Assembly: GCA_963576565.1 (NCBI GenBank)
Contig: OY755042.1
Location: 97,334,185 to 97,398,184 of the forward strand
Source: Aspidapion aeneum
Lineage: Eukaryota; Arthropoda; Insecta; Coleoptera; Brentidae
DNA length: 64,000 nucleotides
Direction: 5' to 3'
The notes below the pieces were generated by a model that was given only the letters and a program-made list of their open reading frames with translations, did not search any database and was not told the origin of the DNA. Shown here one piece after another: positions 55,020 through 64,000 of the stretch. Each line of letters opens with the position of its first letter. Position 1 is the stretch's first letter. The position numbers were made by a program, and so were the translations under genes.

Positions 55020-55515
55020 AAATGTATCATTCGACAGCGTTGATTCTGGCGTCCTTTCTCAAAAATTATCTGCAATAGGTGTCCGTGGCATTTTCCATAA
55101 ATGGCTTTTAGTTTATTTAACAGATAAATAACAAAAAGTTAAAAATTGACAATTATCTCTCATCAGAAATTCAGGTGTCCTTCAGAGTTAACACTTATCA
55201 CCGCGTCGTTTTGATATTTGTTTGAATGATGGTTAATATGTTTTTAAAAAGCTTTGTCCTACGTAATCTTAAAGATTTTAATAATTTGTATACAATTCGT
55301 AATTTTTATTCGGCAATTGCTACACAGGTACTTGGGTATGCAAGCCCTGTATGGTCAAGATTTTTTAAGAAATATAGCTTTTAGATTTGGCACTACTTTG
55401 TCAATTACAATGACATTTTATCAATTTTAAATTTCCAAACCCTTGAAAAACGAAGAAATCAGCATGACCTGTGTGTTTTTTACAAAATAATTAACAACAT
55501 AATACTGCTAACAAT
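55020..55515 (+). pseudogene. CR1/Jockey-like LINE RT remnant
   Basis: From 55028 the frame reads FDSVDSGVLSQKLSAIGVRG and IFHKWLLVYLTDK, the region right after RT motif A. After stops and a frameshift come IDNYLSSEIQVS, the approach to motif B. A deletion then joins to the C-terminal half: LYTIRNFYSAIATQVLGYAS, PVWSRFFKK and LSILNFQTLEKRRNQHDLC. This pattern is typical of CR1, Jockey and I-type reverse transcriptases. The catalytic YADD region is lost. Confidence 0.75.
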
Positions 55516-56235
55516 GAAATTATAGTTTAATTTACGTTACTACTGTTAAAATTGTAGCATATTCTTGCTAAATAAAGTTTTAAAGTTAAAGTTAATTAAA
55601 TAATTAAAACTTTTGCTAAATTCTTTTACTGTCTGATAAAAAAAATGTTTGTTTTTTTAAATCTCTTTAATGTGGTAATAGCTGTATCTATTACTTAGTC
55701 CTGTTTTTTTTCTTCTTTTATGTACCTGCAGCTACTTATTTTCTTTTGTAATCCACCATCCATAATATTTATTTATAGAACTTACTTTTGAAAATATGAT
55801 TTTTTAATTAAAAAATGATATTTCTTTAATATTTGATTTTTTTTTCAGGTATGTACAGCAACAAGCAAGATACCTTTATCCCTGTGCAATGTAAAGTAAG
55901 TACTTTTTTATGTGTATTTTTCTCCATTTTTTTGATACTAAATTTTTTATTTCCGAAGTCTAGACGGTACATAACATCTTTTTTCTTAAAAATTTCATAA
56001 AAAAAGTCGTAACTTTTATTTTTTGCTGAAATAACAAGGATAAAATATACAAAATATTTTCCTTTGTTGAAAACTCATGTTTTTAGTCTGTCAATTTGGG
56101 ATTATTCTCTTGATTATCTGATGTCCCAATTTTGTTTTTTTAAATAAATTTAAGTACCTATACGCACACCTATACATATTTACACAACATTGCATCCAAT
56201 CAACAATATTTTGTGTTTACTTTAGGCTTTTAAAA
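55516..56235. other. No gene recognised
   Basis: AT-rich. A pyrimidine tract followed by TTTTTTTTCAGGTATGTACA at 55840-55858 looks like adjacent splice sites by chance. Confidence 0.35.
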
Positions 56236-56435
56236 ATGATAAAAAACAAATCTTCATATGATGTTATCCTGCCTGCATACAAAAATTTTAAAACAATTAC
56301 AAAATATACATATCTCAAGAGATTAGGTTTTGACAAAAAAATCTATAAAAATGAAGGAGTTTTACTCCAGAAATCCACAGATAAGACCATAAGAAAAACG
56401 TGGATACACGATGCGTTTGAAATTATAGTTTTTGC
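56236..56435 (+). CDS. Unassigned Lys-rich ORF
   Basis: Starts with ATG at 56236 and reads MIKNKSSYDVILPAYKNFKT followed by a basic stretch. The frame then enters the dispersed repeat at 56434 and ends at 56544. It may be chance in A-rich DNA or a remnant; no family recognised. Confidence 0.12.
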
Positions 56436-56915
56436 AAAGTCACCTGAAATGCTCTTAATACGGGGTTCTATCGATTTCATGAAATTTTGCTTCAATCTGC
56501 CCTTCAAAAGTTATCCAAATTCATATAAAATCTTCCTAGTATAATTTCAACCCTACCGACAGAGAAAAGGCGTGGCTCTTTGCGGTCCGAGCGCAAAGTA
56601 TTTGTTTTCTGACCGATCCAGCACAGGTGGATCGACAGGACCTGAATGGCAGCTTTTAATTGCTTTCGGGTGTTCTTTTCGGGACCCCTTTAATCGGCAG
56701 TATGCAGAGTTAGAAAATAAATCAGTGTCGTTTCTGTAGGTGTAGGAATAGAAAGTTTTATTATCTATTTTTATTTCTTTAGTTTACGCCATAATTAAAT
56801 GAAATAATTTTCATGAGGTAGATATACTACCGCCGCCCATGTCACTTTCTTTAAAGGATATGCCGATGGTCGGCTTTAACCTTAGTTCAACTGACTTTGC
56901 AAAAACTTTACCGTT
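56434..56915 (+). repeat. Dispersed repeat, copy 2 (paralogue of 6295-6900)
   Basis: Carries TTGCAAAGTCACCTGAAATG, ATCGATTTCATGAAATTTTG and TTTCAACCCTACCGACAGAG without the palindromic insertion present in copy 1. Confidence 0.85.
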
Positions 56916-57039
56916 AAAAAGGCTGAAAATTTGACTAAAATATAGAATGGCAGATAGTACCACGGTACCAGAGAACTACCCTATTTTTCTGCAAAAACAC
57001 GTTTCTTTTTCATTTTTAAAACATGTATATAGGTTTTTC

Positions 57040-58245
57040 TTTTATTTTAGAAGTTTAGAACCTAGAACTTTAGACCCTTTAGTAAATACTGATGTACTAT
57101 TTTAAATAATACGGTAATATTTTTTACAACATTGTATACCGGAAATGCGAAGAGTTAAATATAATAATATGCGTGCGTGCAAGTGAAACATACATGCCAT
57201 AGGGCCACTGTTTTAATAACCCATGTGTACTATTGCAACACTAGGTTCTGTGTTTCGGACGTGACAGAAAATAAAATTGTTAGTTAGAATGCATCAATGG
57301 GTCTGTTCCAACTCGACATTAACTACAGTAGACTCGCGCTGGTGTGAACACACGTTTGTGTGAACAGTGAGGATCAATCTATTAAATTGGTATAAAGAGT
57401 AACGAGACTTGATCGTATGAAAACGGAAAAGAGGTGTAGATCAAATGGTAAGATTTAGGGAAATAACCGAGAATTACTTAGTTTTAATTCGTTTTTTGAG
57501 GTAAATACTAAATACTGCTAGTACCATTTCATGTAAGTTTTTAATTCTTGCTCCCAGAGGTAAGTTTGCCTTCCAAATCTCACAACGAAATGAAGACACC
57601 TAAACAAGTGGTTACATTATAGTCAGAAACAAACAACATAGAAATATTGAGACCGAGCAGTAGCCACTCATTGGTTAGCTAGATAAGTTCGGACTAAAAT
57701 AACATCGTATTTTACCTAATAATATGTAAATTATGAAGTTTCATAAAAAATCATAATTGTAGTATTTGTCGATACTTTAAATTGTCATTTTCAGCAGAAA
57801 CCTATAGATTTATTCTAAATTATAAAAATAGTGACATTTAAAAGTTGATAGGTATGGATTTATTATATCGTACCAATAATATTTCGGTTTTAGAATAGAC
57901 CTTCCGTAGTGTGGACGGTCTCCATGGTATGAACGTGCAGATTTTTTTCGTGTTCACACTAGTGCGAGTCTACTGTAGTCATAAAATCGTCCGAAAACTC
58001 CTACTTGCGCTCCAGCTCGACGTTGTTCTGTTATCGGACAGTCAGTTTTCCGTTGTAACCGTCCACTTAAACCGGTTTGGAAAAAATGTTAGCATTTCAA
58101 TCTGTTGTGTATCTCTGTTTTTCATAAGTTGGATTAGAAAAATTGTATGAAAATTCTCATACACTTCGTGACAATACATTTCCACCAGTATTTACTAAAG
58201 GGTCTACAGTGCTAAGTGCTAGATCTACAAGTCTAGATTTTGGTT
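57040..58245. repeat. Inverted flanks around a pogo-like element
   Basis: TAGACCCTTTAGTAAATACT at about 57068 pairs with AGTATTTACTAAAGGGTCTA at about 58186. A third, shorter copy (TCTTAGTAAATACTGGTGTT) is at 59027. Suggests a foldback element later interrupted by the 57326-57975 insertion. Confidence 0.5.
57326..57975. mobile_element. Pogo/Tigger-like element, non-autonomous
   Basis: Ends CAGTAGACTCGCGCTGGTGT and ACACTAGTGCGAGTCTACTG, flanked by TA (57324-57325 and 57976-57977). 650 bp. GTGTGAACA-type repeats extend both ends. No transposase frame; the frame 57911-58150 begins inside the right end and is not credible. Confidence 0.85.
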
Positions 58246-59837
58246 GAAGGTTTAACTTATTTTTCCCGTGAATGCAATAGTTTTTTATATTTGTGTAAAT
58301 TGTTCATAAATACCTTGCGATATGGGTCATCTTTTTTCGTTGTAACACAGACATTATTTCCACACAAAAGTTAGAAATAAGTAAAAAGAATATAATATTT
58401 TGGCTTAAAAATGGTAGTCATATTTAAACCTCCAAACGTCACTAGGAGATGTACAATAAAAACGGTGTATGTCACTGTCAGCTGTCCGCTATATTTTACA
58501 TGTTAATTTTTTAGACAAGTTAGCGTTGAATAAACCGATGTTCAATTGTTTTGGTGGATGTGTAACTGATATCTAATATATCTTGTGCTTTTTATAATAT
58601 TTAAATATTGATACGTATTTAATACGGTGATGCATCTACAGACATAGTTTTAAGTTATTTATGTATTATTTAGCTTTGAAAATGTCTGTATATAAGCTTT
58701 TAATCAATCATGGATTATTTCTATTGTTTTTCGAACTTTAAACCACCCGTCAGGGGTGGTACTACAATTTGAGACTATTTTTAATGGGAATCCTACGACT
58801 GCACGGACTAAATTTCCAAAAAATGACATTTAGTTATAAATTTTTTGTGTGGTTTTTCTTTACTTCTAAAGTTAATTTGAATTTATATGAGATGAGATCA
58901 TATTGCACATTAGGGTGAACCGAATGTTTGCAGGTATTTAACCTGTGAGTAATAAAAAATACACTTAAACCAGTCGGTATCAAGTCTATAGACTTGATAC
59001 TTAAACCCGGTTTAAAATGTTTTAAGGTCTTAGTAAATACTGGTGTTCTAGTTTACATCACCTGAGATAAAATATGCGACTAATTTCGATCTTACTAAAA
59101 TTCTTTAAATTCACAGAAAAATTGGGATTGAACACGTGACTAAATGACGGGAAAGCGACGTAAATATGCTAAATTTTTGTGACAACACTTATATTTTGGA
59201 AAAACTCACCTTTTGCACGCGTGCATCTACCAACGATTGCATCAACCGTTGATTTTTCTTTCTAGGGGCTGAGGTATGTTTTAAATATTAAATGCACATA
59301 AGTATTTAGTTTTTAGTTTAACTTCACATCCGTGAATTACAGCGGTTCGTAAACAAAAGCCCAACAAATAACTTAAAAGTTATAATAAGTAGGAAATTTT
59401 ACAAATATTTCGTAAAAATAAAATGTAATGCCTTTGATTTACCTTTACGCGATACGACGAAACCTTCCCTTTCTTTTAGTCACGTGGCTTTTAATTTAAC
59501 TCTCTTGCACATGATCACATGACTGAAGTAAATCAATCACTACGCTACCTAAAACAGAAAGCATTCGTTTCTTTGGACTAGTTCTTTGGTCGTTCCATCT
59601 GACCAAACCTATTTTAAAATAGTTTCGTATTATTTTATGACAGTCCAATGTCCAGTTGGAACGGACCTATAGTATGTATTATACGTAACTGTAAATACTG
59701 GTCAACAATTGAATTGACCGACTATATTTAACATATTTTTTTCTAAAACTAAAAAAATACTTATATGTGTATTAAAAAACACTACTTGTAGTCAACAACC
59801 AACCACGGGTTACCACCACCTGTGATCTAAGCGTGAG
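58246..59837. other. No gene recognised
   Basis: AT-rich. TATCAAGTCTATAGACTTGATA at 58978 is a perfect palindrome. GTCAGGGGTGG and similar short blocks have no clear meaning. Confidence 0.4.
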
Positions 59838-59955
59838 ACCCTGTATGTATGACAAATTTTAAAGAAATGGAGACGCGACAAACCAATCAGCCACTCAAAC
59901 TCATATATTTTGGTTATGTTATTTTCTGACCAAGTTCTTTGGCGAAGTTTAATTT
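59838..59955 (+). repeat. Dispersed repeat, partner of 54585-54700
   Basis: Begins GAGACCCTGTATGTATGACA and contains AGACGCGACAAACCAATCAG; about 80% similar to 54585-54700. Confidence 0.7.
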
Positions 59956-60654
59956 TTTGCACGTTGCATCCATAAAAATTGACTGACAACTAACGGACGT
60001 TTAAGCTAATATTGCAAACTTCACGTTCTAAAATATCAACTAACCAAATTTAGTATTGTTATTCCGGTAACCCCACATTCTCGGTTTGTTTATATTTTTT
60101 ACGATCTTAATTTTTTTTTGGTTGTTCTTTTTTTGCATAAACAGGAGAAAAATAAGTGAAGAAAAACATAAGCGAGGGCACTTAAAGTAATAAATAATAA
60201 ACTAAAGAGGCTGCTTACTTTATTCTTGTTGCAAATTTTATGGCATGTTGCAGAACTGTAGATACTGATTGGCAATGACTTCAGAAACTCTTGCAATTAT
60301 TCTAGATACTCTAGAATCCTCTACAACTTCTACAAATTATGCCACACTTTGAACATTTTTCATGGATATTTTTTTTTTAATTAAAAATGTCGGTTTGCTG
60401 ACATAATTTAATTTCAAAACAAAAATAAAAAGGTGGATTCAGAGTTTTGTAAGGAAGCCAAATTTAAGAAAAAATAAACAATCTGGGAGCAATGTTGTTC
60501 ATACGTTTACATAATATTCCAAACCTTTTTTTTATTATCTCAAGAACAAGGACCGCTGTCGGTTTATAACCCCAAAATATTATGTGGTATCCTTAAAATA
60601 TATTTTTCTGGTGTGGTGTTTTCTGCGTAGTTCACCACTTTTATTAAACTCAAC
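59956..60654. other. No gene recognised
   Basis: AT-rich. TCTAGATACTCTAGA at 60301 is a short inverted motif. The minus-strand frame 60099-60296 has no domain. Confidence 0.4.
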
Positions 60655-62290
60655 CAAGCGAAGATTTAAGGGGGGTAACGTGGTAATTACCCCCCCTAGA
60701 AAAAAATATTATACATTTTTAGTTAATAAATAAAGGGCTTAACGGATAATTACCCCCCCCTTGAAAAAAAATAAATGCACAAATATTTTTTTCGTCGACA
60801 AATACCCATACTCCTCCCTAGATTTATGCTCAGATCCCCGCTTGATGGGGCCATCGAGATGCGAAAAAACCACACCCTAATTCAAGATTCGGAAATACGA
60901 CATTTAGCGAATTTTAGGGTAAGAAATCCCATAAAACCAAAATGGCCAAACTTTGAAAATTCATATTTCAAAAACTATACATTTTATCGACAAAAGCACC
61001 GAGTTGAAGTATGGTGGGGCCATAGAGATGCGAAAAAATCAAAGCCTGAGTTAAGATTCAAAAAAACGTCATTTAGCGAATTTTAGGGCATGAAATCCCA
61101 GAAGACCAAAATGGCCAAACTTTGAAAATTCGTATTTTAAAAACGATTTAGTTTATCTACAAAAGTACCGAGGTGCAGTATGGTGGAGCCATAGAGATGC
61201 GAAAACACCACACCCTGAGTTAAGATTCGGAAAAACGTCATTTAGGGAATTTTACGGTAGGGAATCCCATAAGACTAAAATGGCCAAACTTTAAAAATTC
61301 ATATTTTAAAAACTATACAGTTTGTCAACAAAAGCACCGAGTTGCAGTATTGCGAGGCCATAGAGATGCGAAAACACCACACCCTGAGTTAAGATTCGGA
61401 AAAACGTCATGTAGCGAATTTTACGGTAGGGAATCCCATAAGACCAAAATGGCCAAACTTTAAAAATTCATATTTTAAAAACTATACAGTTTATCAACAA
61501 AAGCATCGAGTTGCAGTATTGTGAGGCCATCGAGATGCCAAAAAACCACACCCTAAGTTAAGATTCGGAAATACATCATTTAGCGAATTTTAGGGTAGGG
61601 AATCCCAGAAGACCAAAATGGCCAAATTTTGAAAATTCATATTTCAAAAACTATACAGTATATCGACAAAAGCACCGAGTTGCAGTATGGTGGGGCCATA
61701 GAGATGCGAAAAAACCACACCCTGAGTTAAGATTCAAAAAAACGTCATTTAGTGAATTTTAGGATAGGGAATCCCATAAGACCAAAATATCAAACTTTAA
61801 AAATTTATATTTTAAAAACTATACAGTTTATCGACAAAAGCACCGAGTTGCAGTATGGTGGGGCCATAGAGATGCGAAAAAACCACACCCTAAGTTAAGA
61901 TTCAAAAAAACGTCATTTAGTGAATTTTAGGATAGGGAATCCATAAGGCCAAAATGGTCAAACTTTAAAAATTCATATTTCAAATACTATACCCTTTAAT
62001 AACAAAGGCACCGAGTTGCAATATGGTGGGGCCATAGTGATGCGAAAAAAACCACACCCTAAGTTAAGATTCGGAAAAACGCCATTTTGCAAATTTTAGG
62101 GAATCCCATGAGACCAAAATGACTAAACTTTGAAAATGAAAAACGAAAGTACCGAGTTACAGTATGGTGGGGCCAAGGCGCGGATTTGAGGGGGGGTAAG
62201 GTGGTAATTACTCCCCCCCCCCTAAAAAAATAGATGCACTTTTAGTTAATAAATAAAGGGCGTCACCGATAATTACTCGCCCTCCAACGG
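60655..62290 (+). repeat. 168-bp tandem array between 110-bp direct repeats
   Basis: About eight units lie between 60790 and 62160, each with ACCGAGTTGCAGTATGGTGG, GGCCATAGAGATGCGAAAAA and AAATGGCCAAACTTTGAAAA. They are flanked by direct repeats at 60660-60780 and 62165-62290 that share GGGGGGTAA, GTGGTAATTAC, a C-run, TTTTTAGTTAATAAATAAAG and GATAATTAC. The direct repeats contain GGGGGGTAA...TTACCCCCC hairpins. The frame 60775-61086 is translated repeat. This could be one element with terminal direct repeats and an amplified core. Confidence 0.8.
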
Positions 62291-62926
62291 AAATTGGATG
62301 TTGACTTTGAAGTTGTGTTTCTTTAAAATATGTCACGTCATAGATACAGGATCTCTAGTAAGGCCCAAGATCTATTCTACTGGAAATGCGTTTAAGTTTT
62401 TTTTTGTAATTTCTATGTGATTTTCGACTAACAACTTATTCTAGTGTGCATTTTTCTAATCAAGATCTATTTGATACTCATGGGAAGCCTGAACATCAGA
62501 CAATTTTATTCTTTTTATAATTTTTTCTCATGCACAACTTAGTAATTTAAGTAGGCGTTATTGTGTTGCCGTTTTTGACTCGTAGTCTTTTTTTCTTAAT
62601 TTTTAAGACGTTGTTTATTTATCTTTACGATAATTTTCGACTTGTCATGATGGAAGGTTGTCTCGTTTTAGGCGTGCCTTGTCAAGACAAAATTCGCAAA
62701 GAGGTTTGCTAAATATAAAGAATGTTTTTCCAAGATCTTAACACGGATGTACAATATTATTTAAGAACAGCATTTAACCGTTTTTTAATACATTAACCAA
62801 AATCAGGTTATAAAAATATGAAAAGGATAAGATGACTCAAGCATGACAATATAAAAGTTGCATGATATTTCGTGCTGGTGCAAATACAGATCCGTCATGT
62901 TGTTGAATTTATTTTTACATTCGTAG
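62291..62926. other. No gene recognised
   Basis: AT-rich; bases 62318-62352 contain an inverted fragment of the 54585/59838 repeat. Confidence 0.4.
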
Positions 62927-63430
62927 GCCGCGCAGCAATGACTAGAGAAGGTATTATTTTAAAAAAATTTGAGATAATACCGAAAATGTGTTATTTGGGT
63001 GTATTTTGACCTATCTTAGCAATCTCGTCGTGAAATCTGTCTGTGTGTGTGCATGTGTATTTCTGTCCGTAACACGATAGCTCCTAAATTGCTGAACCGA
63101 TTTTCATTTTTAGGTGAAAAAATGTTCGACACTCTAACGAGCTGAATTTTGGTCAAAATACATTAATGCTAATGACAGTTTTTTATCAATTAAAATATTC
63201 AAAAAATGCTAACTTTTAAACGGAGCACCGCATAAATATACGGTTTTTGGAATATATTAGACTAAATTTTGCTCAATAATTTGTGTTATAACCAAAAACT
63301 TCGTAGGAGCTTTAGTTTCTGAGATATTTACAAAAACTGTTTTTAAGGCTAATATATCTTGGCTTCACTTGAAGTGTGCTAACAGTCTAGCTAGGAAGGT
63401 ATCAGATCTGTCATGGATCCATTTATTATT
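62927..63430 (+). mobile_element. Short TIR element, family B, copy 3
   Basis: Left end CGTAGGCCGCGCAGCAATGA, core GAGATAATACCGAAAATGTG, a (TG)n run at 63043-63058, TCCGTAACACGATAGCTCCT, and right end CTAGCTAGGAAGGTATCAGA then TCATGGATCCATTTATT. Best-preserved right end of the family. Confidence 0.7.
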
Positions 63431-63605
63431 GCCCATAACTTGTACAATTATATTTTATTTTAAAAAAATGTCAAGAGGATTATGATTTTTTTACTTTTTG
63501 GGTAGTAATTTCAAGTTTTTTTGAGTATTTCAGATATTTTAAGGAAAGACCGTTTTACAGCTTTTTTTTAGTTTTCAAATCGTCTGCCTCTTGGGAGAGG
63601 GGCTA

Positions 63606-63995
63606 TATAAGGTCACTCATCGTAACGCAAGCTTTACAGGTAGCGAAGCCAACAGGCTTTCTATTCTTGGGTTATAATTTTTGACTTTTTTCCTCGTTTT
63701 CGCATTGGCGGCTCGTTCTTATTTTAAAAATGTGGTTTTAACACAGTCTTAAGATCTATTTAATAATGATACAGTTTAAAGATAGTTTGCAGCATAACTT
63801 TTTAATTTTAATTACATAAATATATATAGTTTAGGTACCTTCATACTGTGTAAAACAACATCTTTAAAATAAAACCGAACCGCCAATGCGAACCGAGGAA
63901 AACATGTCAAAAATAATGACTTAAAAACAGAAAGCCTGACGTTGGCTTCGCTTCCTATAACGCTTGCCTTTACGATGAGTGTCCTTAGGCTATAA
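63606..63995. mobile_element. Foldback element, about 390 bp
   Basis: Left arm from 63606 (GGTCACTCATCGTAACGCAA, TAGCGAAGCCAACAGGCTTT, CATTGGCGGCTCG) is inverted in the right arm (CGAACCGCCAATGCG, AAAGCCTGACGTTGGCTTCG, TTACGATGAGTGTCC). The centre is AT-rich. The right edge may lie beyond the window. Confidence 0.8.
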
Positions 63996-64000
63996 CTTTA

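Noticed and set aside
61000..61086. Protein-coding repeat, since the array period is divisible by three
   Set aside because: Stops occur within units and the frame is lost after two units.

Overview
The window looks like intergenic, repeat-dominated DNA from an arthropod nuclear genome, most likely a large AT-rich insect genome. I cannot name the species. The evidence is the mix of transposon families: RTE-like, I/R1-like and CR1/Jockey-like LINEs, mariner, pogo/Tigger-like and hAT elements, foldback MITEs, and elements with a (GTCT)n core that resemble DINE-1/HINE Helitron-like elements. There are also arrays of AT-rich tandem repeats. No intact host gene with a recognised function is present, and I saw no tRNA, rRNA or CRISPR. 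Nearly all long ORFs are transposon remnants or chance frames in AT-rich or microsatellite DNA.

Layout. 1-3.5 kb: a LINE 3' tail, a (GACA)n-bearing short transposon, and an RTE-like LINE inserted with a 14-bp target duplication and an inverted 5' end. 5.1-6.3 kb: a tandem duplication, one copy interrupted by a LINE 3' end. 6.3-9.3 kb: a dispersed repeat carrying a 33-bp palindromic insertion, then two foldback elements. 11.7-12.3 kb: an I/R1-like LINE end with a 13-bp target duplication. 13.3-18.2 kb: two HINE-like elements, a pogo-like element with a CENP-B-type HTH remnant, a C/T-rich minisatellite and a TIR element. 18.9-22 kb: half of a large foldback, a long MITE copy, and a hAT remnant with a nested MITE. 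22.94-23.00 kb: a complete type I hammerhead ribozyme motif, the most notable find. 23.8-25.8 kb: a KRBA2/SCAND3-like integrase gene broken by a frameshift and by a 335-bp hAT MITE. 30-35 kb: RTE-like LINE fragments, a pogo-like MITE and a 1.4-kb foldback. 39.3-41 kb: a LINE 3' end and an AT-rich satellite. 42-45 kb: a 993-bp TIR element, tandem repeats and a foldback MITE. 46.3-46.8 kb: a recently duplicated exon-like ORF with a membrane segment. 47-51 kb: foldbacks and a mariner pseudogene. 52-54 kb: a HINE-like element nested in a foldback MITE, and a TTTTCGAC-type palindromic repeat. 55-64 kb: another LINE remnant, dispersed repeats, a second pogo-like TIR element, a 168-bp tandem array and terminal palindromes.

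The genes do not form a pathway; the content is layered transposition. Several insertions can be resolved because an uninterrupted paralogue lies in the same window: LINE 1134-3470 against 283-307, the LINE at 5209 against the 5927-6294 copy, the palindrome at 6422 against 56434-56915, and the HINE-like element at 52133 against 44560-44865. The hammerhead motif and the duplicated exon-like ORF are the two places where something functional may remain. All family names come from recognition of motifs; no database search was run.
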